64,000 bases of DNA from DATAPE01 sp034667525 (GCA_034667525.1 JAXDJO010000015.1:85583-149582); one strand, 5' to 3'. Numbered from the stretch's first letter, positions 52,209-61,428 are shown. Translations and numbers: made by a program. Notes: generated from the letters alone by a model not told the origin.

Positions 52209-52640
52209 CTAGAAGTCCAGTTCTTCCGCGAGCTCTTCGAACCCACCCTCGGAGGTCTTTGCCAGTTCGTCGGCCCACTTGCCGGGATCCCAGATCTCCG
52301 CGTGATCCAAGGACCCAACGACTACAACTTCTCGCTCGATCCCGGCCCCGGTGCGCAACTTGGGTGGCACGCTGATCCGGCCCTGGGCGTCGATCCCATC
52401 GGTATGTGCGCTCGAGGCGATGCGGCGGGCCGAGCTCCTCAGCCTGGGATTGCTGTTGCGCTCCGATAGCAACCTCTCGGCCACCCTCGTCTCGAAGCGA
52501 TCCTCGGACCACATGGCGATGCAGTTCTCGAACCAGGTCGTGAGTACGACGCGATCGCCAAGCTCGTCGCGCAGTCGTGACGGCACGATGAGCCGCCCCT
52601 TCGCGTCGATGTTGTGCCGAAACTCCCCGGTGAGGGCCAA
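52209..52640 (-). CDS. mraZ: MraZ transcriptional regulator of the dcw cluster
   Basis: A 143-aa double SpoVT/AbrB-like protein: GEFRHNIDAKGRLIVPSRLRD and the second copy DGIDAQGRISVPPKLR. MraZ forms a ring and binds direct repeats in its own promoter, controlling division and wall genes. The start is TTG 52640 with CGAGGA 6 nt upstream. A nearby ATG (52656) is out of frame. First gene of the cluster. Confidence 0.95.
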   Translation of the reverse strand: MALTGEFRHNIDAKGRLIVPSRLRDELGDRVVLTTWFENCIAMWSEDRFETRVAERLLSERNSNPRLRSSARRIASSAHTDGIDAQGRISVPPKLRTGAGIEREVVVVGSLDHAEIWDPGKWADELAKTSEGGFEELAEELDF

Positions 52641-52701
52641 CAGTGTCCTCGCTCATGATCAGGCTTCCCCGTTCCCGAGGAGGGCCGCCTAGGAGTAGTT
52701 G

Positions 52702-52731
52702 CTTTACTCCCTTTTCCCCCATTTCCCTCCA
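52702..52731 (-). promoter_or_regulatory. Candidate MraZ operator (three 10-bp units)
   Basis: On the minus strand three consecutive 10-mers read TGGAGGGAAA (52731-52722), TGGGGGAAAA (52721-52712) and GGGAGTAAAG (52711-52702). E. coli MraZ binds TGGG-type repeats spaced 10 bp apart upstream of mraZ, so phase and core both fit, although the third unit is weak. A TTGGCA about 10 nt upstream could be a -35. It lies 62 nt before the mraZ start. Confidence 0.6.
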
Positions 52732-52894
52732 CTAAGTGCCAAGTAAGCCCCCTGCGCGCCCCGAAGTCAATGAATGGAGCCGAATTACCTAGTTGTGATT
52801 CGAGCGGGCGTCGCGACACCTGCGACGACATGCGCGCGTCGAGGCATCGGACGAGGTGAGACGACGAAGCGCGCGCTTGGGCCCCCAGCACGCG

Positions 52895-52927
52895 CAAAAA
52901 AGAAGCGCCCCCGTGTTGGGGGCGCTT
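52895..52927 (-). terminator. Rho-independent terminator of the secreted-protein gene
   Basis: A perfect 11-bp stem (52901-52911 with 52917-52927, arm GAAGCGCCCCC), 5-nt loop, then six T on the minus strand (52900-52895). It lies 27 nt after the stop at 52955 and insulates mraZ from upstream transcription. This is the clearest intrinsic terminator in the window. Confidence 0.95.
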
Positions 52928-52954
52928 CCAACTAGCTTGATCGGCTACGACGTC

Positions 52955-54682
52955 CTAAGCGCCGCTCCTGGGACAGGGGTTGTGGTCCAGGATCCGCCGG
53001 AAGTTGTTGTACCGGGACGATGTCGTCCACCCCGTAGATGCATATGTAGTAGCCAGCAAGGGTCCGTATTCCGCCTTCTCTCCTCCGAACCGGTTGGTGG
53101 CCGGCTGGTACTTGCCGCCCTCCTGCCAAACACAGGTTCCGTTCGAGGTGGTGGTCGAATAGAACGGATAGAACTGAGAGTTCGGCGGAGGATTGACGCA
53201 ATTCGCGCCCGGGCTCGGGTCGGCGGGATTGGATATGTGCCGCTGACATGCAGGGACCCCGAATGAAGTGTCAGCATCTTCGATGCGTGGGAGGTCGGCC
53301 TCGAAAGCCACCCGGCCGTAGTTCTTTGCGTCCCGGAACCGGGGGCTCGAGAACTGGATGGGGCTTGGATTGAGCCGCTGGTCCGAAACTGGGTCGGAGA
53401 TAGACCCCGGCCAGTTGTGCCCATACGACGAGCCGTCGAAATCGCCGTCGGTGGTCAAGCAACCGTTGATATCGACCAACGTCGACAGGGCCCCCGGCAG
53501 GCAGTAGGAATCGTCTTGGTCGCCATCGTTGGTGTCGTTCCCCAGCGGCTGGGAGCAGGACAGGTCAGTCAGGTTGACTTTGCCGCAGTTCTCGAAGTGG
53601 CCGATCTCATCCGAGTACGCAACGTTGTACGAATGCGCCGCCCACGGAACGCGCGTGCGGGGGCTTGAGGTGTTGTATTCGGGATGGAAGGGCGAGAGGT
53701 GCACGGAGCAGCTGGCGGCGTTGGGCTGGAATCTGACTTTGCCAAAACCGTTAGCCCTGCTTGCAGTCATCCCGCCGCTCGTTCCGGTGGTGAGGTCGTC
53801 TATGACGACCTTGAAACCTTTGTCGGTATCGAACATGTGCACCCGCAGTTGATCCCCGGATCCCATCAGGAGATCTGCCGGCGTCGGGGTGAAGCGATCC
53901 GGGCTGAGGGGGTTAGCCGGAGCCGTTGAGTGCCCATCCTTGGTCAGGAATGCGAAGTTCACCGGCTCGATCCCCGCGTTGTTGAGACAGTCGGTGTTGT
54001 TGATCTGGCCGGTGTTCATGTTCTCGGAGAGGCTGTCGACGTTCAGCGCGGCGCACCATTCGTGAGCGGTGCAGCTGATGCCCGGGGGCCATGGCACCCA
54101 CCCCGGTGGATAGAACTGCATCTCCATGAAGGCAGTTCCCGGATGCAGGCCCATGTAGTGCGGCGACGAAGGGTCGGAGCTCTCGTAGATGTTGGAGTCG
54201 CTGTCCCGCTTGCACGGCACCGTCGCATGAGCACCGCTGCTCAGATGTCCAGGATTCGGAGCCGACTGGTTGTCGCACATCGCCATCCCAAACCAGAACG
54301 CGGGATGAAGTTGGAAGTTGTCCGTCCCGCCGCTGCCATCGTTCTGGGGCAGCACGGGAGGATCGGTCGGAAGCTTGAGGAGGTAGTTGTTCGAGTTCCC
54401 CGAGCCGTCCTTGTGGGAGTAGAAAAGAACCGAAGGCTCATCGTGGCCGATGTACTCGCCCATGGGAGCCCTCGCGTCTGCCTTCTTGAACCAGCTGAAC
54501 TCTTCCCAATTCTGGAAGGGTTCCGTGCACAGCAGACCGTTCGTGTTGCAGAAATGTTGCGCACCTTCGGGGTGCGCTTGGGAGCTGAGGGGCGCCCCAC
54601 TCCCCGAAGCTTCCGCCGCTTGGGCAAACAACAGGGTCCCTACGAGAGCCCCAGCGGCTGCAAGGGCCAATAGCCTCTTCAT
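52955..54682 (-). CDS. Secreted cysteine-rich protein of unknown function
   Basis: A 575-aa exported protein. The signal peptide (MKRLLALAAAGALVGTLLFA, then QAAEASG) has a standard signal peptidase I site. The mature part has 16 cysteines, many Asn, Ser, Gly and aromatic residues, and no transmembrane anchor. Segments such as FMEMQFYPPGWVPWPPG and QLRVHMFDTDKGFKVVIDDL suggest beta-sandwich structure, perhaps carbohydrate-related, but I cannot place it in a family. ATG 54682 has AAGGGG 8 nt upstream; a GTG three codons earlier also exists. It stands alone with its own terminator, which suggests strong independent expression. Confidence 0.85.
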   Translation of the reverse strand: MKRLLALAAAGALVGTLLFAQAAEASGSGAPLSSQAHPEGAQHFCNTNGLLCTEPFQNWEEFSWFKKADARAPMGEYIGHDEPSVLFYSHKDGSGNSNNYLLKLPTDPPVLPQNDGSGGTDNFQLHPAFWFGMAMCDNQSAPNPGHLSSGAHATVPCKRDSDSNIYESSDPSSPHYMGLHPGTAFMEMQFYPPGWVPWPPGISCTAHEWCAALNVDSLSENMNTGQINNTDCLNNAGIEPVNFAFLTKDGHSTAPANPLSPDRFTPTPADLLMGSGDQLRVHMFDTDKGFKVVIDDLTTGTSGGMTASRANGFGKVRFQPNAASCSVHLSPFHPEYNTSSPRTRVPWAAHSYNVAYSDEIGHFENCGKVNLTDLSCSQPLGNDTNDGDQDDSYCLPGALSTLVDINGCLTTDGDFDGSSYGHNWPGSISDPVSDQRLNPSPIQFSSPRFRDAKNYGRVAFEADLPRIEDADTSFGVPACQRHISNPADPSPGANCVNPPPNSQFYPFYSTTTSNGTCVWQEGGKYQPATNRFGGEKAEYGPLLATTYASTGWTTSSRYNNFRRILDHNPCPRSGA

Positions 54683-54936
54683 CCACACCACCCCTTGTGA
54701 GAAGTACTACTGAAATCGGAGCAAACAATCGCAGAACGATGCGAGCAAGGGAAGTACGACTTTGCCAATGAATGGCAGTTTGATCCTTTAGTACAAAAAG
54801 CTGGGCGATTCTGTGGTCTCTGTACCAAAGCGACCATTCCAGGCTGACCCGCCGACCGTCGTCCGCGACTGACGACCATGAGTGGGGTCGATAGACGACA
54901 CCTGGAGATGAGGCGTGGGTCGCCGGGAACGCGCAG
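54683..54936 (-). other. Upstream region of the secreted-protein gene
   Basis: A 254-nt non-coding stretch. It holds a small palindrome TGCCA-ATGAA-TGGCA (54763-54777), the 10-mer TGTACTAAAG on the minus strand (54795 to 54786) that also precedes dnaE, and a GGTACAGAG nearby (about 54820). These could be operator or promoter parts, but I see no convincing -35/-10 pair. Confidence 0.35.
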
Positions 54937-55452
54937 CTAAGCGGTCAGGCGCTTGCGCTTCGGCAGTTCCAGATACTGCTCCCAGGTTGGGTCGACGGTG
55001 TCGACCGCGACCATGATCCATACGTTGTCGTGAGGCGGAGCGGGGGCTCGCCGCAGGCGCAGGCCCACATCGGCGGGCGGTCGGTTCTCCTTTCGGGAGT
55101 TGCACGGGCGGCACGCGGCCACCACGTTGTCCCACGTGTGGAGCCCTCCCCTGCTTTTGGGCACCACATGGTCCACGTTCTCAGCCGGCCGTCCGCAGTA
55201 TTGGCATTCGAAATTGTCGCGAACGAATACCGCTCGGCGCGACAGCGAAGCCCTGGCCCGGTAGGGCACCTTCACGAAGTAGTTGAGACGCACGACGCTG
55301 GGGGCCGACATCGAGATCTTCTCGCTGCGGAAGACCACCCCATTACTGTGGAGCACCTCAGCCTTTCCCTTCAGAGCAAGAACCAACGCCCGCCGGACCG
55401 GAACGACACACAGCGGTTGGTAGGACGCATTGAGGACAAGTGCTCTGCCCAA
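54937..55452 (-). CDS. HNH endonuclease family protein
   Basis: A 171-aa protein with an N-terminal domain (LVLNASYQPLCVVPVRRALVL) common to actinobacterial HNH proteins, a zinc-knuckle CQYCG, the HNH core VDHVVPKSRGGLHTWDNVVAACRPCNSRK, and a basic tail. It should be a metal-dependent DNA nuclease; its role is unknown, and it is a widespread chromosomal gene rather than phage-like. The start is TTG 55452, 9 nt after TATACT (55467 to 55462), a leaderless-type start. Confidence 0.88.
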   Translation of the reverse strand: MGRALVLNASYQPLCVVPVRRALVLALKGKAEVLHSNGVVFRSEKISMSAPSVVRLNYFVKVPYRARASLSRRAVFVRDNFECQYCGRPAENVDHVVPKSRGGLHTWDNVVAACRPCNSRKENRPPADVGLRLRRAPAPPHDNVWIMVAVDTVDPTWEQYLELPKRKRLTA

Positions 55453-55485
55453 GGTGGCCCGAGTATATAGACGGTCGCTCGCTAC

Positions 55486-55698
55486 CTAGCGGCGGTCTTC
55501 TCGTAATCCCTCGACGTAGCGGTGGAAGGCAAGGTGGTCAGAGGTGCACTCACTGGTGGCACCGTCCCTCTCCAGCCTCACCGTGTCCGATGGTCCGGCG
55601 GGGGCCGAAGGATCCTCAGTGATCTCGACGACGCTCCATCCTTCATCGATCAACGTGCGCAACCGTTCTAGCTCGGGGTCGTCTCCCCAACCCGCCAT
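55486..55698 (-). CDS. Small acidic protein of unknown function
   Basis: A 70-aa protein (MAGWGDDPELERLRTLIDEG start) with no membrane segment. GGGAGG lies 6 nt before the ATG, which supports translation. It is 33 nt upstream of the HNH gene on the same strand, although that gene appears to have its own promoter. I recognise no domain. Confidence 0.6.
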   Translation of the reverse strand: MAGWGDDPELERLRTLIDEGWSVVEITEDPSAPAGPSDTVRLERDGATSECTSDHLAFHRYVEGLREDRR

Positions 55699-55807
55699 CG
55701 CCGGCCCTCCCTGCTCATGCCCGATAGGTCGGGGGAAGCTTAGTTTGATAGTTCCTTTGCGCTGCTAACCTGGTTTCCCTTTCTTCAGCCAGGACGGACG
55801 CACATAA

Positions 55808-56779
55808 ATGAGTGACAGCAGGAGCCTCGACTTCACACGCTTCAAGCAGTCCTTCGAGCGCATCGCCTCAAACATCGATCAAACGATCCAAGGCAAGGGC
55901 GAGATCGTGCGCCTGGCCTTGATAGCTCTGCTGGCTGAGGGCCACCTCCTGCTCGAGGACGTCCCCGGGGTGGGAAAGACCATGCTTGCGAAGTCATTGG
56001 CCAAATCATTGGGCTGTAGCTGGCAGCGCATCCAATTCACGCCCGACCTCCTCCCCAGCGACGTTACCGGGGTCAACATCTGGAATGACTCCGAGAGTGC
56101 CTTCGATTTTCGGCCCGGTGCCATCTTCGCCAACATCGTGCTTGGCGACGAGATCAACCGTGCATCGCCCAAAACTCAGTCCGCCCTGCTCGAATGCATG
56201 GAGGAACGCCAGGTCACGCTGGATGGAACCACCCGCTATCTGGAAGAGCCGTTCATGGTGATCGCCACCCAGAACCCGATCGAGCACGAAGGCACCTACC
56301 CGCTGCCCGAGTCCCAGCTCGACCGCTTCATGATGCGGCTTTCCATGGGCTACCCGAACCGGTCCTCGGAGTTGGAGATCCTGGATACGCACGGGAGCCG
56401 CTCGCTTCTGGACGAGCTCCAACCGGTGACCGACGCGCTGGAGGTTGCGGGTCTGGTGGGAATGGCTCGCCAGGTTTATGTCGCCGCCAGTTTGAAGAGC
56501 TACATCGTCGACATAACGGAAGCTTCGCGGGTCCACCCCGACGTCTTCCTGGGGGCGAGCCCCCGGGCATCTTTGTTCCTCTTGCGCGCGGCCCGGGCAT
56601 CGGCGTCCAGCCAGGCCAGGGATTACGTCATCCCCGACGACATCAAGAATCTCGTGATACCCGTGCTTGCACACCGCGTGCTGCTCTCTCCCGAAGCACA
56701 GATGCGCGGGGCCAGTGCCGAAGAAGTGCTCGGTTCGCTGCTGAACCAGGTGCCGATCCCGGCACGAGAACGCGCCTAA
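55808..56779 (+). CDS. MoxR-family AAA+ ATPase
   Basis: A 323-aa ATPase: Walker A GVGKTMLAKSLA, ITPDLLPSD-type loop (FTPDLLPSDVTG), FADEINRA-type Walker B (VLGDEINRASPKTQSALLECMEERQVT), sensor motifs FMVIATQNPIEHEGTYPLPESQLDRF. MoxR proteins act as chaperones with a DUF58/VWA partner, here encoded next. A TTGATA and TAACCT pair (55745-55771) with a 15-nt spacer is a possible promoter. AGGACGG lies 10 nt before the ATG. First of a three-gene operon. Confidence 0.94.
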   Translation: MSDSRSLDFTRFKQSFERIASNIDQTIQGKGEIVRLALIALLAEGHLLLEDVPGVGKTMLAKSLAKSLGCSWQRIQFTPDLLPSDVTGVNIWNDSESAFDFRPGAIFANIVLGDEINRASPKTQSALLECMEERQVTLDGTTRYLEEPFMVIATQNPIEHEGTYPLPESQLDRFMMRLSMGYPNRSSELEILDTHGSRSLLDELQPVTDALEVAGLVGMARQVYVAASLKSYIVDITEASRVHPDVFLGASPRASLFLLRAARASASSQARDYVIPDDIKNLVIPVLAHRVLLSPEAQMRGASAEEVLGSLLNQVPIPARERA

Positions 56780-56802
56780 GCCGAGCCGGGCACGGGGGGC
56801 TG

Positions 56803-58095
56803 GTGCCAACAACTCGAGGCTGGGTCGTCGGTCTTTCTGCCTTCCTGCTGATCATCCTGGGAACGGCTCTCGGCGTTCGGTCACTCCAGCAATTGGGTGT
56901 CGGCCTGTTGATCCTCGTCGTGGCCGCAGCCATCGTGGTCAGGCACGGCAAGCACGACATCGGGTTGACCCGCACGGTGGTACCCGAGCGCATCTCCAGC
57001 GGCCAACCGGTGACGGTTTCGCTGCTGCTCAAGAACAACGGCCGGGGACCGGCCCCCTTGATGCTGCTGGAGGACCGGCTTCCTCCGCAACTCCCGGGCC
57101 GTGCCAGGTTCGCGCTGCACGGCATCGAGGCGGGTGGGTCGCGCCAGGTCAGTTTCGGGCTACGGCCACCGCGGCGTGGGCGCTTCCAGATCGGTCCGTT
57201 GGAGATCGCATTCGTCGACCCGTTCGGATTGGCCCACACCCGGTCGCGCGGCGCCCAGATCACCAGCTTTCTCGTCTATCCCGCGATCGAGCCGCTGGCC
57301 CTGCCGCGTGACCTCGGGCGCCAGCAGAGTTTGATCGTTTCTGCGCTGCGGAGGCCGACGGGTGCTCAGGGCGAGGAGTTCTACACCCTCCGGGAGTACG
57401 TGCAGGGCGACGATCTTCGCAAGATCCACTGGGCCTCCACCGCGAAGCGGCGGACGTACATGATCCGGCAGGAAGAGACCCCGTGGCATACGAGGGCGAC
57501 GATCTTGCTCGATGACGGCATGCTGGGAGAGCGCCTCGGCGGCTCCAATTCGTTCGAGAGGGCTGTTGAGGCAACCGCCTCGATCGTCGATCTGTACCAC
57601 CGTTCGAGTTATTCATCGCGGCTGGTTACCGCCAGTGGGGTCACGATCGAAACCGCCAAGGGGGCCGATCACATGCATCGCTGCCTCGACCTCCTCGCCA
57701 CGATCGAAACCGCCCGAACCGAACGCGGCAGACCGGACCCGCTGCTGGCACGCCTAACCGAGATCCAGTCCGGCGCGCTCGCAGAGGGCACGCTGGTCGT
57801 CGTCGGAGGATCGCTGAGCGCGACTGCAGTCGCCGGCCTGGCGCAGTGCCGGCGTCGCTATAAAGAGGTGTTCTGCGTGTCGTTCCCCGAGCACAGGTTC
57901 GGCTCGGGCACGACCCGGAGCCGGTGGGACGGCGAGAGCGAGATCCTCGAGATGTTGCGTCAACTCACCCGCTCCGGCATCCGGACGATCGTGCTGGGCC
58001 CAGAGGAGTCGCTGGCCCAGGCCTGGGGGTCTCTCTCGGCCGCCGGTCGCAGGGGAGGTGAGCGATCGTGGGAACGGAAGCCCGAGCTCGCCTAA
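56803..58095 (+). CDS. DUF58 membrane protein
   Basis: A 430-aa protein: two N-terminal transmembrane helices (about 7-48), a beta-rich extracytoplasmic-type region and the DUF58 signature (GEEFYTLREYVQGDDLRKIHWASTAKR) leading into a VWA-like domain (ATILLDDG). It works with MoxR ATPases and transglutaminase-like proteins, probably at the envelope. GTG 56803 has GGGGGG 4 nt upstream; the longer frame is moxR antiframe. Its 3' end overlaps the next gene by 28 nt. Confidence 0.92.
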   Translation: MPTTRGWVVGLSAFLLIILGTALGVRSLQQLGVGLLILVVAAAIVVRHGKHDIGLTRTVVPERISSGQPVTVSLLLKNNGRGPAPLMLLEDRLPPQLPGRARFALHGIEAGGSRQVSFGLRPPRRGRFQIGPLEIAFVDPFGLAHTRSRGAQITSFLVYPAIEPLALPRDLGRQQSLIVSALRRPTGAQGEEFYTLREYVQGDDLRKIHWASTAKRRTYMIRQEETPWHTRATILLDDGMLGERLGGSNSFERAVEATASIVDLYHRSSYSSRLVTASGVTIETAKGADHMHRCLDLLATIETARTERGRPDPLLARLTEIQSGALAEGTLVVVGGSLSATAVAGLAQCRRRYKEVFCVSFPEHRFGSGTTRSRWDGESEILEMLRQLTRSGIRTIVLGPEESLAQAWGSLSAAGRRGGERSWERKPELA

Positions 58096-60338
58096 GCCTC
58101 TCGGCTCTCCTGCTCTTCACCCTGTGGAGCTTCGCCGAGGTGATCCGTGGCGGCCAATACCCGGGTCCGACCATCCTCGGGATGGGGCTTGCCGGAGGTA
58201 TCGCCATCATCACTCGGCGCCTAGGCCGCAGCGCGTGGCTGGGATTCGTCGTTTCCGGGGTCGCGCTTGCCTGGTACATCTGTCTCGTCTTCGCGTCGTC
58301 GGCCACTCTGTACGGCCTCCCTACCGCCGGTGGGTTCAGCCAGCTCGTCCACTGGGTCGCCGAGGCAGCCCGGAAGAGCAGCACCGATGTTGCCCCGGCC
58401 CCCGTGAGACCCGGCTACGTGCTGATGGTCGTGGTGGGCATGTGGATAGCAGCCGCCATCGGCGAGACCGCCGCATTCCGCTGGCAGCGTCCCCTGCTGG
58501 CGGTGCTGCCCTGCATGGCTCTCTTCTCGCTGGTTCTGATCGTCGGAACGGGAACCGCGGCGCCTGTCCTGGTGGCGGTGTTCCTGGCGCTGCTTCTTAC
58601 TTTCTGGGGTCTGGAGTCTTCGAACCGCCTGCGCTCGTGGGGGCGCTGGGTCCCCACCTGGCCCGGTCACCCCGAGGAGCCGCCTCCGCATATCACAGGG
58701 TCGCTAGCGCGCAGGATGGCGACCTGGTGTGTCGCGGGGGCCGTGATAACGCCGATACTTCTCCCGCTCGGCCATGGGCTGATCGATTGGCGCAACGGGG
58801 TCAGCGGTGGTAGTGGCGGCTCTGGGGGCATCGGCGGCGTCTCCACCATCGATCCGCTGGTCTCGATCGCGCCCACTCTGCTCAAACAGACAAACCAGGA
58901 GCTGATGAGGGTGCAGTCAAACGTCCCGTCGTACTGGCGGCTGCAAACGCTCGCGGCCTTCGACGGAACCAGTTGGAGCGCCGCGACCAAACCCAGCCGG
59001 CCCATCACCGGCTCCATACAACTGTCCCAGGGAGCGCTCGAGGACACCACCCGCGTCACCCAGACCTACTCTCTCACCCACTTGCAAACACGTTTCCTGC
59101 CTGCGGCAGTCAACCCCACCGATATCTCCTTCGGAGGGGTTGGCGTGGCGCCGCCAAGCACCCTTCTCTCGGATCCCGCCACGGGAGACCTAGAGTTGCA
59201 GGAGCCCATTGTGGGGGGACTCACCTACCGCGTCAGATCCTCCGTCCCCAACGTCAGCTACAAGGCCCTGCTGGCGGACCACATCGGTGACCCCGGGCCC
59301 GCCTACCTTCAGTTACCCGAAAAGCTCTCCCAAACGGTCATCGACCTTGCCCGGAGATGGACCGCGAGTGCCTCCGCCCCGCTGGATAAGCTCCTCGCGA
59401 TCCAACGGCACCTTCGCCACTTCCAGTATCGGCTGAACGTGAAGGGCGGGGCCAGCACCGACTACCTCACCGCTTTCCTTACCAAGATCAAGGCCGGTTT
59501 CTGCCAGCAGTTCGCCACCGCTTTCACGGTTCTCGCCCGCATCGAAGGCTTCCCCACCCGCATCGCCGTCGGCTTCCTACCGGGCTCGGAGGAGCAGGGA
59601 AGCCACACCTTTGTGGTGCGCGGCATGGACGCGCATGCGTGGCCGGAGGTCTATTTCGCCAACCACGGATGGCTCAGATTCGAGCCCACGCCACGGGTCG
59701 CGGCTGCGGTCCCCTCCTACGCGAGGATCCCGGCAACCCTCCGCGGCGGCTCAGGGCCAGGTGGAGCGAGAAACGGTAGAGGAGCCGGGAACACCGTGCG
59801 GGGCCAGTTGAACAAAGCCAACGTCGACCGCAGAACGGGAGCCTTCAATGGTTTCGTTCCGAGACGCGTTTCCCGCCACCGGTTCGGGACCCCGGAATGG
59901 GAGAAGGCGTTCAGCCGGTTCGGGCGCACTTTGATCCTCCTTGTCATATTCGTGCTCTTGGCGATCCCCCTCCTCAAAGCCATTCGCAGCAAGTTCCGCT
60001 ATTGGCGCGCCGGGGGGGCCCGCGATGTAGCAGAGGCCGCCTTCGCCCAGTTCGAAGATGAGGCCGCGGAGCTCGCCGAGCCCCGAGTTCCATCGGAGAC
60101 CGCCGCCGCTTACATGGATCGGCTGCTCACCAGCAACAAACTCTCCGCCCGGGCGGCTCTGGGCCTGACCCGCATCTACGAGCGCGCGGAATACTCGGCT
60201 TCAGGGATCGAAGATCTGGAGGCGGACGAAGCCAAACGCTTAGTACGTCAGCTCCGGACCGATCTGTGGAGCACCGCTTCCTGGTGGGACAAAGCAGAGA
60301 GGATCTTCTCCCCGCGCTCGCTAGCGCGCCGCCCGTAG
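58068..60338 (+). CDS. TgpA-like membrane transglutaminase-domain protein
   Basis: A 756-aa protein: about six N-terminal transmembrane helices, an outside transglutaminase-like domain with the catalytic Cys in AGFCQQFATAF and His in DAHAWPEVYF followed by FEPTPR, a Gly/Arg/Asn-rich linker, one more helix (LILLVIFVLLAIPLL) and a cytoplasmic DUF4129-like tail (AAAYMDRLLTSNKLS). Such proteins, e.g. TgpA of Pseudomonas, act outside the membrane on unknown substrates. GTG 58068 has GGGGAGG 9 nt upstream. Last gene of the MoxR-DUF58-TgpA operon, and it overlaps the convergent MerR gene by 18 nt. Confidence 0.93.
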   Translation: MGTEARARLSLSALLLFTLWSFAEVIRGGQYPGPTILGMGLAGGIAIITRRLGRSAWLGFVVSGVALAWYICLVFASSATLYGLPTAGGFSQLVHWVAEAARKSSTDVAPAPVRPGYVLMVVVGMWIAAAIGETAAFRWQRPLLAVLPCMALFSLVLIVGTGTAAPVLVAVFLALLLTFWGLESSNRLRSWGRWVPTWPGHPEEPPPHITGSLARRMATWCVAGAVITPILLPLGHGLIDWRNGVSGGSGGSGGIGGVSTIDPLVSIAPTLLKQTNQELMRVQSNVPSYWRLQTLAAFDGTSWSAATKPSRPITGSIQLSQGALEDTTRVTQTYSLTHLQTRFLPAAVNPTDISFGGVGVAPPSTLLSDPATGDLELQEPIVGGLTYRVRSSVPNVSYKALLADHIGDPGPAYLQLPEKLSQTVIDLARRWTASASAPLDKLLAIQRHLRHFQYRLNVKGGASTDYLTAFLTKIKAGFCQQFATAFTVLARIEGFPTRIAVGFLPGSEEQGSHTFVVRGMDAHAWPEVYFANHGWLRFEPTPRVAAAVPSYARIPATLRGGSGPGGARNGRGAGNTVRGQLNKANVDRRTGAFNGFVPRRVSRHRFGTPEWEKAFSRFGRTLILLVIFVLLAIPLLKAIRSKFRYWRAGGARDVAEAAFAQFEDEAAELAEPRVPSETAAAYMDRLLTSNKLSARAALGLTRIYERAEYSASGIEDLEADEAKRLVRQLRTDLWSTASWWDKAERIFSPRSLARRP

Positions 60339-60839
60339 CCTTTCTTTCGAGTCCGAGTTCAGCTGTGGTTCGAGACCGGACTCTGCTTCACGCAAAGCCG
60401 AGATGAACCCTGGACGATCGTAGAGGTACCCGGCTCCCCGGATCTGCAGGCCCTGAGCCACGTCCTCCAGGCACAGGAAGAACGCCATTTGGCCCTCCTT
60501 GAGGGCATCCATCAATTCGCCCTCCGATTCGGCGATCTTGAAGATGCTTTGTCCATCGGTGACCAGCCTGACTTCGGACAAGTGATCTTCCAGATCCCCT
60601 TTCTTGCGGAGGTACTCGTACGCCTTGCGCACACGCTGCAAACTCATGCCGCCATCGAGCAGCGACCTCACCACCTTGAGCGAAACCAGGTCGCGAAAGG
60701 AATAGAGGCGTCTCACCCCTGGGCGGCCGCGAGTCTCCTGCACCGTGGGTTTGATGAGGCGGATCCGATCCCAGTAGCGCAGTTGATGCGGGGTGCACCC
60801 GGTAAACCGGCATGCCTGTTCAGCAGTGAATCCCTCCAT
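60321..60839 (-). CDS. MerR-family transcriptional regulator
   Basis: A 172-aa protein with a MerR DNA-binding domain (FTAEQACRFTGCTPHQLRYWDRIRLIKPT, then RLYSFRDLVSLKVVRSLLDGGMSLQRVRKAYEYL) and a C-terminal part (GQMAFFLCLEDVAQGLQIRGAG) without the metal cysteines of MerR/CueR. Such actinobacterial proteins have no known effector. ATG 60839 begins the family sequence; the frame runs 48 codons further upstream without family similarity. Its 3' end overlaps the transglutaminase gene, so the two may interfere in transcription. Confidence 0.88.
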   Translation of the reverse strand: MEGFTAEQACRFTGCTPHQLRYWDRIRLIKPTVQETRGRPGVRRLYSFRDLVSLKVVRSLLDGGMSLQRVRKAYEYLRKKGDLEDHLSEVRLVTDGQSIFKIAESEGELMDALKEGQMAFFLCLEDVAQGLQIRGAGYLYDRPGFISALREAESGLEPQLNSDSKERLRAAR

Positions 60840-61053
60840 AGTTGGAGTGCAGACCTCCAGGTCAAAGATGCGTTGTAGATGCGGTTGCGAGGAAGTTCGG
60901 TACGCGTGCGGGTGATTTCTCTTTGAGGTAAGCAAGGTGAATCTAGCGTGTGCGGCAACCTTGCCGCAAGCGGGATGCGACATTAGAGAAGGGATTCACA
61001 AACTTTTTCTCCCGCCGCCCACCGCGGGCGACACAGTCGACGTCTTGCGGCCG

Positions 61054-61428
61054 TTACAGGCGCTTGTAGCGGTTCCGGAACTTTTCTTCCCATTGCCGGA
61101 CTGCCGCATTCACGCGTTCGCGGGGGCCGGGATTACGCCGGCGCCGGCCGCTGATCGCAAGGCCCCAGAGAGATCGCATGGCGAAGACTATGCCGGCGAC
61201 CATAGCGCCGAAGGCCAGCACGCCAACGATGATCAGGTTGGGAGAGAACAAGAACCACAGCAATAAAACGATCCCGGCGATGAGCGTGAAGATGCCCAGT
61301 CGCAATCTGCGGAATTCTGCGAAGCGGGGGGCCTTGCGCTTGACGCCGCGAGCGAACGCGGGATCATCCGCGTAGAGATTCTTCTCGATCTCCTCGAGTA
61401 TCCGCTGTTCGCTATCGGATAGAGGCAC
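61054..61428 (-). CDS. DUF3040 membrane protein
   Basis: A 124-aa protein that fits DUF3040: MPLSDSEQRILEEIEKNLYADDPAFA at the N-terminus, then two adjacent transmembrane helices and a basic tail (GRRRRNPGPRERV). The family is almost confined to actinobacteria, and its function is unknown. GTG 61428 gives the family start MPLSxxEQ and lies 9 nt after TAGAAT (61443 to 61438); GTG 61434 is the alternative. This and dinB are both transcribed leftward. Confidence 0.88.
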   Translation of the reverse strand: MPLSDSEQRILEEIEKNLYADDPAFARGVKRKAPRFAEFRRLRLGIFTLIAGIVLLLWFLFSPNLIIVGVLAFGAMVAGIVFAMRSLWGLAISGRRRRNPGPRERVNAAVRQWEEKFRNRYKRL

